The notes beneath the pieces were generated by a model. That model was not told the origin of the DNA and searched no databases. It was given only the letters and a program-made list of their open reading frames with translations. The translations under genes and the position numbers were made by a program. From Triplophysa rosa (taxonomy: Eukaryota > Chordata > Actinopteri > Cypriniformes > Nemacheilidae), in the NCBI RefSeq assembly GCF_024868665.1, contig NC_079894.1, positions 5,605,426-5,669,425 of the forward strand: a stretch of 64,000 nt of DNA, in the 5' to 3' direction. Below, in pieces: positions 36,095 to 49,100 of this stretch. Each line of letters begins with the position of its first letter. The stretch's first letter is position 1.

Positions 36095-39000
36095 ATGAAT
36101 GGCAGCACCAGCGTGTCCAGCAGCCAGACTGGACGCATCAAAAGTGAGACAGGTACAGTCACACGATGGTGGATTGACACACAACTGTTATATTGCCACG
36201 GCTGGGACACCTTTTGATTTTGCCCATACAAAATGTTCACTGCATTCTGTGTGCTCTCTCTGTGTTAGCTGTAGATACATGGAGCAAAGAGGACTGTCTG
36301 ACACTGCTGGAGAGGATACGCAGTCTGTTACCTGAAGGAGACGGTATGAAATATAAAACCACAGAGTCTCATTTTGACTGGGAAAAGGTGGGCTTTGGGG
36401 GTTTCACTGGAGAAATGTGCAAGCAGAAATGGCAGAAAGTTTCCACAGAGGTGAGCCAAATTTCCGTGCCGCTTTTCAAGCAAAAACGCTGGATGTGTAT
36501 GTTCAGTCTCAATTAAAATGTGTGTTTTGTGGTTTTATTTCTCTTTTAATTCTTAAAAGAAATGATGACAACCTCAGTTAGGAGTCAGGACTGTATTGTT
36601 ATTTATTATTTTGGACAAGTTATGATCAGACTGTTCTGATACAGTTGTTTCCCCTCACAGGTCCGTAAATACAGAACAATGACAGAGGTCATTTTTGATG
36701 CAATTGAATATGTGAAGAACCCTTACAAAGGGAAGAAACTTAAGGTAAGACTGCAAAAGTTTGAAATCTAAAATGTTGTGTAAAGTTATTGCATGGTGCT
36801 TATCTATTAATCTCATTTATTTGTGAATTGTTTTAGACACACCCAGACTTCCCAAAGAAACCCCTCACTCCCTACTTTCGCTTCTTCATGGAGAAGCGTG
36901 CCAAGTATGCAAAAATCCACCCTGAGATGAGCAACTTAGATCTCACAAAGATTCTGTCCAAAAAATACAAGGAACTCCCTGAAAAGAAGAAGGTGAGTGT
37001 GTCTGCGAATAGTGTGCTGTTTTCGTATTTGTATGAAGACATTGTTTTCGGAGACTTGAACGTTTCAGTGAAATATCATGTGTTAAATTTCTCATGTTGC
37101 TCTGTCAGATCAAGTACATTCAAGAGTTTCAGAGTGAGAAAGAGGAGTTCGAGAAGAACATGGCAAGATTCAAGTTAGTGTCCACCTTCATTGTCCCAAA
37201 ATACCAAACGCAAGTTTTCTTTATTGGTGATTCAGCGTGAAGCTTCTGTTCTTTTTAGGGAGGACCACCCAGATTTAATAGAGGAGAGAAAGAAGTCAGA
37301 CCTCCCAGAGAAGCCTAAGACCCCTCAGCAGTTGTGGTACAACCATGAAAAGAAGACCTACATGAAAATTCACCCTGATGTAAAAGAATTTGTCAAAAAG
37401 AAATTGAACTAGAGTTCATATGGTCTTCGTGCACGTCTCAACAAAATTTGTTTTCGTTTTAATGGCAACCCTCAGGTAAGTCCGAAGGAGCTGAAGGAAG
37501 CATTACGCAGACAGTGGTCCCAACTCCCAGACAAGAAGAGGCTGAAATGGATCAGCAGAGCTCTAGAGCTGCAGAAACACTATGAGGTATGGCTGCTTTC
37601 TACCTTGAGCAAAGGTAATAAAGGAAATTGTGAGCATAAGTCTGAATTACTGCTTCCTTATACAGGAAACCATGAGAGCGTATCTCGAAGCTCATCCAGA
37701 GGTAAACTCTGAGGAGCATGTTAAGTCTGTTCTTACCAAAGCTGAAAGACAGCTCAAGGACAAGTTTGATGGCCGGCCAACCAAACCACCACCGTAAGTA
37801 TCATTGGTGGAATGGGGAAAAAGGCTTCATTTTTATCTTTGGGAATTTATTTTATCGTTGGAAATTTGAGGCCTGGAAACAGTCAGTATAGTCCCACCCC
37901 CGTGCCCATACACACGTCATGCAAAGAAGAGGTTATGTTTGGCGGTTCATATTTTTCATTCAAGATTATGAGAGCATATGAATTAATGGATTAAAAATGA
38001 TATGCACAGATAAACCCTGCATTATAAACACCGCAATATTTCATATGAAAAAAGAATGGTCCGTTTTGATTTCGTTGTGACTTAGAGAATATTTTCTAAG
38101 CAATTTGGGAGGTTTTGAACTCTGTTTATAAGTCTTTTTCCCATACAGTTGCAGTTGTAATAATGATGTTTAAGTGTATTATTATTTATGGTTACTTGCT
38201 GCAGGAATGGATATTCTCTTTACTGCGCTGAACTAATGGTAAACATGAAGGATGTGCCAAGCACAGAGCGAATGGTTTTGTGCAGTAAGCAGTGGAAGCT
38301 GATGACACAGAGAGAGAAGGACATGTTCCAGAAACGATGTGAACAGGTCTGTCTGCCCAATCAGAATCAAAACGATCAATCAGTAATGATCCAGTAATGA
38401 CTCTCTATAAATAATCATTATAATTCTGTTTCATCAGAAAAAGAAACAGTATGAGATTGACCTTCAAAGGTTTATTGAGGTAAGGATGTCCTGCCCACAC
38501 TGAGTCTGTCAAGCCATCTTACAAGAGTCTTTGCTTATTTGAACTCTTTGCCTCGATCTCTGTGTTTCTGCAGAGTCTTCCGGAAGAGGAGAGGGACCGT
38601 GTGTTGTCAGAGGAGAAGCTTGGCGGCAACAAGCTGAACCTAGCGGGTGTCGGCAGCCCCCTGAGGGCTAAATCCCCATCTGTGAAGGTGGGCATGTGCG
38701 CAATGTTTATACACTCGCATGCTGTTTTGCTCTTGAGCTATGTCTTGAGTTATCATGTTGTTGTGTAGGATCGGTGTCGTGACCCTGAGCTGGATCAGTG
38801 GATGCTCGCAAAAGACAAGCGAGACGGTAAAAAGAAACCACGGCTTCCTGAAACTCCCAAGACTCCTGAGGAGATGTGGCAGCAGAGCGTGATAGGAGAC
38901 TATCTGGCTAAATACAGGGTAAGCATAACATGTTGCGATGTTCTTTTATATACAATAAAACACGCGGTGACTAAACAGGACAATGATTAGATGATTTATT

Positions 39001-41530
39001 TAGTCTCTTGAAATCAAAAAGTGTGAACGCTGGCTTTAGACACTAAAGAAAGGGCTCTGTTTGAGCATCCTGACCAACCACATTGAATTTTATCTTTGTT
39101 TTGAATATGTTAATGAAAACCTACTGTCTGTGCTTGATTTGTGATTTTGGAGATAAAGTTCATCCTCCAAAAATGTGAAAAAGTTCCTCATCACTTTTAG
39201 AAACGAAATGTGTTCATTTTAGCAAAAGCACTTATCCAAAGCGATTTATGAAAGGGGAACATCCCAAGCAGTTTTAACGTTGATAGACTTATGTTCTTTG
39301 CAGAATGACAGGAAAAAAGCGCAAAACGCAATGGAAGCTGCCTGGAAGGCCATGGAAAAGAAAGAGAAGATTCCTTGGATCAAGAAGGCTGCTGAGGACC
39401 AGAAGCGATACGAGGTTCAGTACCGGACCGTGGTCAGTGACCAGACATTTGACCACTGTCTTCTCACCTGTGCACCTTCTCACTTTCCTCCTCTCTAGAG
39501 TAGAGGTGGGGGGGTTTGCAATGAATGCACTTGTATCTCAAACTGTGTTCACTGAAAATGTGACTCGCCATCAATACAGCCATTCTTGCATAATCTTATG
39601 CATCATCTACGTATATGTACAGTACATCATTATTGTCTTATATCTTGTTGCTTGTAGGAGCAATACTTCTTTTTGCTCATGACCCTTTTTCCCCCTTTTT
39701 GTCCTGCAGAGAGAGCTGTTAGAGACAAGAACCGTTCTGCCAGGACAAGGCCAAAGAAAGCCAAAATTCGACGGAGAGCCCAAGAAGCCCCCTGTGTGAG
39801 TGTTGTGTGTTTAGTTTTCACTTCCTCAACGCTTCCCGCAACAAAATACAGTGAATCTGTTCTCTGTTTCTCTCGTCATTTCGACCTCAGGAGTGGCTAT
39901 CAGATGTTCTCTCAGGAACTCCTGACCAGTGGCGAGCTGAATCACTTCAGCCTGAAGGAGCGCATGGTGGAGATCGGCAAACGGTGGCACAAGCTCAATC
40001 AGAGTCAGAAGGACAAATATAAGAAACAGGTGGAGGAGCAACAGCTCGAGTACAAAGCCGAGCTTGACGCCTGGGTCAAGGTAGGACGTTTGGAAAATCA
40101 TTTGGAGCTTCAAAGAAAATACACTTTCAATTTGTGTTTATTAGTGTGACATTCGGGTTATGTATTTTTCTCTCCGTTTTGCTCTTTCCTAGTCACTTTC
40201 TCCTCAGGAGCGTGCGGTTTATAAAGAGTTCTCCTCTACGGTAAGTAATCGCTTGATATATGCGTCAGTAAATCACTTTGTAATGCAATGCGCTGCATTT
40301 TAGTGTAACATTTCCAGTCTTTATACTGATTCCCCTTTCATTGGATGGCATGCTAGTTAATTTGGTTGACTTGGCTTGTAGAGGCTGTTTTATAGCATAT
40401 ATTTTTCTTCCGATTCAAAATAACACGCGCGTATCTTTGGTCAAACTATCCTGACCTGAAAATGTTATTAGGGCTGCACTAATAATCATGGCTTTAAGCT
40501 TGAACATGTTTTTTCTGTGCTGTTCTCTCCTTGCACCTCCACCCCCCCTCTCTCTGCCCTCACAGAAACGGCGAAGCACAACAAAAGCACAAAGTCCTGC
40601 GGCTAAAGTCCGAGTCACCAAGGGGAAGGCGGTAGGTGCCAGACCCACGACTGTGGGTGTCGGAGGGGGCAAGCGTTCCATGGCGTACCGAGCCAAGGTA
40701 ACGCCCGCTCTCTCAAGGCGAATCACTCGCACCGGCTACACAAAACCTCAGTCTTAGCTAAATGCTGTGGATTGTATGTAAAGGCTTGAATGTTTTAAGG
40801 AATTGTTCATCCAAAAATGAAAACTCTGTCATGAATTATTCCACCTCGAGTTGTTCCGAACCTGTATAAATATCTTTGTTTAAAAACACAAATAAAGATA
40901 TTTGGAAGAATGTTAGCAACTGAGACTTCTGGGGCACCATTGATGACCATTAAAATGGTCGTCAAAGGTGCTAAAGAACTGTTTGTTTTCCTAAATTCTT
41001 CAAAGTATTTTCTTTTGTGTTCAACAGAACAAAAAGAATTATACAAAAACTCTTTCTACTATGGTAGTCAATGGTGCCCCAGAGATTTCAGTCGCTAACA
41101 TTCTTACATATTTGTGTTGAACCAAACAAAGAATAAATCATGACAGAATTTTCATTTTTGGGTGAACTGTCCCTTTAACGTTTGCAATATTTGATGTTAG
41201 GATGCGCAATAATGTGCAAAGTAGAAAGAAGTATGACTTTGGTTTCCAGCAGGACACATCAGAATCAGATGAGGATGATGATAAAACAGACTCCTCAGAC
41301 TCGGACGATGAAGATGATGAATCGTCCGGCAGTACAGATAGCGATGATGACGACGACGATGAGGTTAATTTCAAATCTGCTCAAAAAACATGACAAAGCT
41401 GAGAGTCAGTCATTTTTATTTTAACTTGAAATTTCATGCGGTACAGAATGATGATGAAGACGACGATGACCAATCAGACGGCTCCAGCAGCTCATCATCA
41501 GAAGACAGCAGTGACTCTGAATCTGACTAA
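36095..41530 (+). CDS. ubtf: UBF, RNA polymerase I upstream binding factor (complete, 19 coding exons, HMG box 4 absent)
   Basis: Exons: 36095-36152, 36269-36450, 36661-36744, 36837-36992, 37109-37173, 37259-37379, 37476-37586, 37666-37793, 38205-38346, 38438-38479, 38574-38687, 38769-38918, 39304-39414, 39710-39795, 39891-40080, 40193-40240, 40566-40697, 41253-41363, 41447-41530. All join in phase to 704 residues (human UBF1 764). An N-terminal dimerisation region (20-110) precedes HMG box 1 (about 117-185, [20 protein letters not shown]), box 2 (about 201-265), box 3 (about 300-363, [11 protein letters not shown]), a segment matching human box 5 (about 424-488, [13 protein letters not shown]) and box 6 (about 510-575, [10 protein letters not shown]). 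The tail (641-704) is Asp/Glu/Ser-rich. UBF binds and bends rDNA in the nucleolus, keeping it open for RNA polymerase I. Nothing matches human box 4, and the intron at that point is only 81 bp. This may be a ubtf-like duplicate rather than the sole ubtf. Confidence 0.93.
39221..39252 (-). repeat. L2-type 3' tail fragment, inverted
   Basis: AGCAAAAGCACTTATCCAAA followed by GCGATTTATGA is the reverse complement of the LINE/SINE tail seen at 13.04 kb. In the ubtf intron before exon 13. Confidence 0.5.
40795..41178. mobile_element. Angel-type fold-back MITE, copy 10
   Basis: TTAA at 40795-40798, ATTGTTCATCCAAAAATGAA, paired arms, and the right end GGGTGAACTGTCCCTTTAA with TTAA at 41175-41178. 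In the ubtf intron before exon 18, ending 74 bp before that exon. Confidence 0.85.
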
Positions 41531-42080
41531 CCAGTCCCATCAATCTCATAGAGGGAGCTGTGCCGGACACACCCCTTAGTAACACCCCTCCTACAAAACA
41601 TGAGATGGGCCGACAGCTGTGAGCTCACAGCTTGCCGTCAACTGGCTCCCTATTTCAACAGGGCAGAAGAGAAGATGGAGTCCATCTCTCTCTCGATTAT
41701 GACAGACTCAAAAGTCAGTCAGACAACTTTTTTCTTTTTAAGGAGCTGTGTTACTTGTGTGGTAATCGCAACAATTTTTATCGCCTTATATAGGTGTGTT
41801 ATTAAAATATGTGTTGACTGTTTGTTTTTGTTCATTTTCTTTATTTTTAACTTGAAAATAATATGATTTAGCTGGTTAAGCTTTTAAACATTTTGACAGC
41901 ATCAGGGTTGAGTTCAGAAGGGGGTGAGAGACTTTGAAATGGAGGTGATGGATCCTCCGGTTTATATTTGTTTGACTCCGCCAGTTGCTGGGCCTATGAG
42001 GGCTATATGAGCTGCTCAAGTCTTGTTTGGATCGTTCTGTTGCAGATCCTCCATAATAAATGCACTTTTTTTCTCTTGTA
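41531..42080 (+). other. ubtf: ubtf 3' UTR
   Basis: The stop TAA at 41528-41530 is followed by about 525 nt to AATAAA at 42055-42060, a well-placed polyadenylation signal, with a T-rich stretch after it. Confidence 0.6.
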
Positions 42081-43163
42081 TTTATTTGTATGTTTTCAAA
42101 AACACGAGAGACTGATTTTCACATACTAGTATGTGGGTAGGATCACACACTAAAATGTACTAAATAGCCTTTTGGAGAATCAAGTTTACTATTGCAGACT
42201 CAAATTAACATCAAATTTAACTTGCAAATATGTAAATGTTATTTGCGTATCTCAGCTATTGTAAACATTCATAGTTTTTAATCGGTTTAGTCAAACTAAA
42301 GTCTTTTAGGAGGAAAAAAGTGCAGGCTGTTCTGTCACATTAACCATATAAACCACTTTGACATTAAGACTTAAATACGGTTTCCTATTTGATGAGCTGA
42401 AAGACAATAATCTCATAAGCATCACCCTCGGTGAACCAGCGCAGTTCATCATTTCTGTTGATCAGCATAATGCTATTTTGAGGGGAAAGAACTGTCACGC
42501 TTTTATAAATGAACCTGGATGTAATGCCTTCTCATTTTTTCTGCCGGTGTCAGATTTCCATTTATAAGTTGTTAAGCATTCCCAGTTCCTGCCATTAGCT
42601 CTGAGGTTGTGTGCTTGCTGGATTCCCTCCTCCGGCCCCCCTCTTGCCCACATGCTTGATTCTCGCTTCCTGTCCAGCAGCTCCAGATGGGGCAGATCAA
42701 TGCGCACATTCCAGCCTCAATGCAACTGTAGCGGCATGTGATTTCGCCCGTAATGTCCCAGCGCTGGATACAGCACAATGCAGTGAATATGGTGCGATCT
42801 GGAAACACGGAGCTCTCCGCACAATTTACTTTGCCGTTACTTTTGAAACTGCTATTACGGGGTGAAACCGCAGCGGTCTCGGTAAGTTATAAGGCGTGGC
42901 TTTCCCCCCGAATAGCTAAATTTGTTTCATGTCTCGTGATGAACGTGGTGTCAGGAGAAAATAATTATAAACTCCAGCAGAGGCACACTGCTTTGTGATA
43001 TTTTTCTGCAAGAAAACAATGCGAATCCCATGTAAGTTTGGGTGGTTTAATTAGTTGCAAATCAAAAAATAGATGTTGGATGTTATGCTTCTCCACGCAC
43101 TGATGATGATGCATTTGTATTGTCTAAACTCGAAGGCTGTTTTATTGAGGTGACTACAGAGCC
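42081..43163. other. intergenic region between ubtf and asap1
   Basis: Less than 1.1 kb separates the ubtf poly(A) site from the asap1 start codon. The asap1 promoter must lie within it, but no TATA box is obvious. No coding signal is seen; open frames at 42358-42998 show no known domain. Confidence 0.4.
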
Positions 43164-46100
43164 ATGAGGTCCTCATCCTCGCGTTTATCGAGTTTTTCCT
43201 CCAGGGATTCCTTATGGAGCCGGTGAGTTGCTCTTCTGTGCTATTTCACTAAGTACTCCATCTGCACATCATATGTGCCCTTGCTTCCAGTCAATAGGAA
43301 AGAGTTTAGTCTGCTTCTACATGTGCAAAGTTTTAGAAAACTTGATTTACATTAGAGTAATCCAGTTATTTTAGTGCAAACCTATTTTCATTTTAATGCT
43401 GTTTAAAACAACACATTTAGCCTATTTGGCGAATATTGCTGCAGTTCTTAAAAGGCACATTAGAGACAACAGAATATTTTGTATGCCAGTTGTTATATGT
43501 TTTGACTTTTCGATAGCACTATATGACGTTTAGAACCTAAATTTAGCGAACTCATATTGCATTGCAATGATTTCTAGCTCCAGAGCATGTAACATCGGTT
43601 CTGTAGGTGTACTTCAAATATCGAAAATAGTTCACTTGACTACACAAGGCTGCAAAAGCGAACCTCGCCATCGCGCTCCTCTCTGACGCATGCGCAGTGT
43701 TTACGCTTGTTTATTCCGTCATCGCTGGTGGGAGGAGATGAGCGTGCGTGCACGCGCTGGTGTCAGGGAGCGCACAGACCGTCAGGACGCCGGGGAAAAC
43801 GGAGCAAAGAGAAAAGGAAAACAGAATGAAACCGCTTTCGACACCGGAACAACAGTAATTCAAGGAAATACTTAAAACAGATCCTGTACAGCATTTTAAA
43901 GCTGAATTTTGAAGGTAGGGCATATTAAAACAGCATCGCATCTTACAATTGGCCAGAACAAGGGGAGCCGTTTTTATGTAGATGCAAGTGGATCATTAAG
44001 ACAAGGGAAGACGTGGAAATTACACGCGACGGTCATCTCTAGGGACAGGAATTGCATAGTCAGTGAAGGAAACGCCACTGCCACACTATTGACTAAGTTT
44101 AGTTGAATTTTACCATTCAACCTCACCCCAACAGAGACATCGCTGCGTTCCTGACCAACCCTATCTAATTAATGGTGCTATTGTGATTTTTCTCCCCTCC
44201 ATTTTTATTGGGCGACTGTGTTGTTAAGGATGCCGGATCAGATCTCCGTGTCCGAGTTTCTCTCGGAGACGACGGAGGATTACAATTCCCCCACGACATC
44301 AAGCTTCACCACCCGCCTGCAGAGCTGTCGGAACACGGTCAACGTCCTGGAGGAGGTAAGGCCGCTATATTACCGTTATATGAGGGAGGATCAACTGACA
44401 CTGTTGTGCACGGCAGGCATGAATGTACACAGCCCATGGGAATGTATTTAACGCTCACCTGTGCATTATATTCCCTCTCGAGTCGCTATTTTAAAGGTCC
44501 GGCTGGTCTTCGGTTGCATGTAGTTCAGTGGATGTGGATTTACAGTACATAATAGCAAATGCGGCGCTGGTTGGCATGCGGAATAGCAGTCATGTCTATT
44601 GTTAACGATTATACGTGTAACTATTACAATCTTTTGGGGATGTTATGTCACATCCTTTTTGATGGACTTTCAAATTAACTGTTCACAGGCTATCTTACTC
44701 TAATTCTCTCTTTGCTCATGTTTACAATTTTATCTATAACATGGAATAACGGTGCACCTCCTTTGAAGTCTACTGCGTATGGGTTGATAATACAAATGCA
44801 TTTTTTTTCTTTTATAACATTACAGTCACGTGAAAAGAGATCAGCTGGACTTGCTGCTTATTGATTTGGTTGTCCGCCTGTTTGCCTACTTTAACAAAAT
44901 CGTGATATCGCCTGTTAGTAAAATTCGTCTATTGATGAAATCGGTGATGAAATACAAACAGAGGTCAGGGCAGAATTTTAGGATTTTTTTTATCGTCAGG
45001 CAAATTTATCTGTGTGAGATTTGAGATTGTACACCAGTTTATACATGCACAAGTAGTATAATTATATCAAACTCAGATAATGAATAAAAAAGCAACAAAT
45101 GCATTGGAACAGAAGTGAAGACAGATGGGCCAATGGCACCCATGACCTAGATGTCTGTGCATTGATTATTATTATGTTTTCAGATGCACTAGCAGAGTGA
45201 ATAAAATCCAAAATTATGAGGAAAAATGTGGGACTGCATTTAAGCATGAACTTTTCTTTTATGCAATATTTGTGTATGTTCATCTTTAATTTACCAAAAC
45301 CTTCTAAATCACAGAATCAGACCCTGTATCCATTATACAATATCATGTCCGTTATGCATTTTCTCATATTATTTGCACTCTTTGATGTTTTCAAGAAGGA
45401 AACATGAGACGCAGCCAGTTGTGCTTCCCTAATTCTCAAAGAGCAGAAATCCCACAAGTCATGCCAGCATCTCTCATCCTCCAAGGAGCTGAGATTTGTG
45501 ATGATGTGCTAAGAATAGTTTGTGTAACAAGGAGAGGTTATTCTCTTGAGCAGAGAGAGAGAGAGAGAGGATTAACCTACTTAAACATGGGCCAGTGAAC
45601 ACCTGACTTGCCAAGATGACACAGAGCTGTGCAGGCAGATGAAGGGGCTTCCTCTTGCTATGCCACACAGCCCACTCTCTACTGACATAATGTTTTATTA
45701 ATGGCCAAAAAAGCAACAGCGATCCTCAGATGACTCCAGGAGACGTGAACATTACCACCATGAATTAGCAATGTCTCGGTTAGTGATAGGAGCCATTGTG
45801 AGGCAGAATTAATGGGAGGTGAATGAACAGTCCTCTGAATAATACACATGGGCAAGCAAGCCGTATTTTTTACGAAGGTGTCGAGGAAGTGCACCGGAAC
45901 CTCAGGGTGGGTTGTGTTAAAGAGCACATTAGTGGTTTTAGCTAATGACGTTTCCAGTGATCTGGAGAGACTTCTCAGTGCTGGATCAGAAAATCATACT
46001 GTCTGTCTCAGTTTTGGCAGCTACACCTTTTGGATTTTTTTACAGCATCACCCTGAAGACTGTTTAAGTACTAGCATTTAGCACTACACCTCCCTTGAGG

Positions 46101-49100
46101 TCTTCTATCAGGGTGGGCATCCTAATTCTAAGGGTGGTGAAAATAAATGGGTTATACTTGTATGATATCATGTTGTCAGTTGATCAGGTGACAAAAATGT
46201 GGAAAAAAACCATGAGAACAAAACAGTGTGGAATCGCAGACCTTCAAATTTAGGTGTGATATTTGAACTTATATACAATCAAAATGTGCTATTCCTCAAT
46301 TGAAGCATTTACATTAGCAGTGTCAATTGTTGATTGACGCTTATTTTTGCCTGTGTTTGGGCTGCTAGAGGTTCAGAATATTTCAGAAGTCCTTAAAAAA
46401 AAAAAAACTTTAGCAGCAGAGAGTGAAAGACTCTTGTTGTAGTGAGTCATTGTGTACAGCAAACAGTTTGCTTGCCCTTCAGACATTCAACAGTATATTG
46501 TTTGTCATTCAAATGACTGTTAAAGTCGATTACAGGAGCAGATATGAATTTGCATATGCCTCGTAGCCAATACAAATTTGTAATATCATGGGAATATGTT
46601 ACATCCAGTTTCTCTCAGTCTGATCTCAACAAAAGAGTTACTGTGACTGCAGCTATGTACTGTATCTCTATTCATTAAAGGTCCAGTGTGTAGTTTTTTG
46701 GAGGATATATTATATTGTGTTTGACAGAAACACAATATAATATACATAACAATAGGGCTTTTCACACTTGAAATCGTTAACCCAAGGTTATTCTTAACCG
46801 CAGCTAAACAGAATCCTGGGTTATCTGTTTCACGTTTCACACTGCTTAATTTACCAGGGGTTAAGAGATAACCCTGGGTATTCATAACCTAATGTTTCAC
46901 ACAGTACTTCACTAAACCCTGGGTTAACATTCTTATTTGCATATTTGCGGTGTCAACAGTCATGATTGGATAAATACTGCAGCGTCAAACTGACTGAATA
47001 AAAATAGTCCAAGGTCCCTTTAAATAACCGAATACCTTGTTGTTCCGCATCCGGGAAAAAATGACACCTCGCAAATCCTATGGCTGTTTTAAGCCTCCTT
47101 AGCGGACGATCACACAAAACATGCCTTTTATGTTTGGTTGACTCTTTGAAAAGATCAGGGCTTTTTTATGTTGCTAGGTAACCACCGAAACAGCTGTCCT
47201 GTTAGTCAAGGATTATAGCGTGAGCGCTCTAGTTGCTGTTATCTGTCATATTATCAGAAACTTAGAAAAGGTACTAGTGTTGTCAAAAATATCGATATTT
47301 CGATAAGTATCGATACTGAAGAATCTGAAACGGTTCCAATACCCATGTCTCACGTATCGATATCAGCTGCGCGTTCCCGCTCTTTCTCTTTTCCGACAGT
47401 GAGTTAACGCACACTGCACGTGAACGCATAACAACAGAGCCCCGCCTCCTCTCACAGACTCGACTCGTCTTGCAGCAGTTAAATCGTGTTTATGTTAGAA
47501 AAGATGGCCAGTCTCAGTAACACATCTGGCGTGGTGCACGCTCGTTACGCTTCCCGTGTTTACCATAGCGATCCATGTATGTGCGCTGATCAATAATTTC
47601 ATCCACTCGTTTCATTCGCCCTGGTTATATGTTGTTTATGTTCTTACAGAGTCTCCGCAACAGTTCTCATGTTTAATGCACGCGTTTCTGTCTTTATGTG
47701 CGCTCATCAATGATTTCATCCACTCGTCTCGTTCGCTCCGGTTAATTTGATGTTTGAAGTAATGCTGGTGTGAGTAAAGTCTCCGCAACAGTTCTCGCGT
47801 GTGATACACATTTGCACTCCAGTGTTTACCATAGCGCTCTATGTGTGTGCTCATCAATGATTTCATCCACTCATCTCATTCGCTCTGGTTAAACGTTGTT
47901 AATGTTAGAAAGATGTCCAGTGCGGAGTCTCTGCAACACTTCTTGCGTTTAAGTTTGCGTTTCTGTCTATATGTGCGCTGATCAATGATTACAGTATGGG
48001 CCTATGTGAATAAAAGCAAATTAGCCAAATAAAAATGTAGGCTATTAACTAACATTAACGAACAATGAATGAGCAATACATTTGTTCAAGTATTTATTAA
48101 TCTCATGTTAGTTAGTTGTTAGTTAAAAAATACAACTATTTATGTAAGCTCCCCTGTTGAAAAATCCAGTATATGCTGGGTAAGGTATGTTTTGATCGAT
48201 GCTGGTTTGATCTTAAACCAGCTAAGAACCATCTTAAATCAGCATATGACCATCTTAAACCAGCACATGAACAGTTTAAACCAGCACAAACCAGCATCAA
48301 AACATACCAAACCAGCATAGGCTGTTTTTTTCAACAGGGTCTGGTCCATTAATACTGACAATTACAACTTTGATTTTAAATAGTAAATGTATTCGTAAAA
48401 TTAACATTAGATTAACAATTAATAAAGAATGTAAAAATATATACCTCATTGTCTAGTCTTGTTCAATTTAACTTCAAATAAAAATTAAAAAGGCCTATAT
48501 TGCTATTGCTTATTAGGGCCTTATTGCTATGGCAGTTTATTCCCCGTGGTATCGAAAATGGTATCGAATATCGATATTTTTTTAGGTATTGAATCGAAGT
48601 TAGAAATTCCAGTATCGTGACAACACTAAAAGGTACAAGCAAAGGGTGCTTGCCGGTTAACCCGCATCAGCCAACACAGTTTTTTTTTCAACTGCAGGCG
48701 CTCAGAGCGCTCCGCCAAAAAAGCGAGGCGCAGCAGGTGTCAAGAACGCGAGGTATAAGCGCACAAAACGCTCCCTGCCAACTGAAAACAATTCAAAAGA
48801 GGCGTGTCTAACAGCAAAAGACGAGTTCTGTCTGATCAGGCCCTAAGACGTTACTTACTCAAATAAACAAAAAACTCAAAGGATTGTTTACACACAGCGC
48901 ACATAGTTTCTGTGACTGTGCACAGCTTGTGAAATGAGGTAAGTGCTGTTCAGTTTTCCATTGGGTGTCCGTTGCTAAGCGTCTGGTCGTATCATTCTAC
49001 CCACGCTTTGTTTCACACTGCACACGTTGGCACTGCAATACGGGGTTAACCCTGCAAAAGCGGTGCTAACCCTGCTTCGGAGCAGGGTTTCATAACCCCG

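Larger units (their letters stand above)
47275..48628. mobile_element. non-autonomous hAT element with perfect 8-bp target duplication
   Basis: Ends TAGTGTTGTCAAAAATATCG and CGTGACAACACTA are inverted. The 8-bp AAAGGTAC is repeated exactly at 47267-47274 and 48629-48636. The interior has diverged tandem units and a further MITE at 48152-48339; no transposase frame. Confidence 0.92.
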
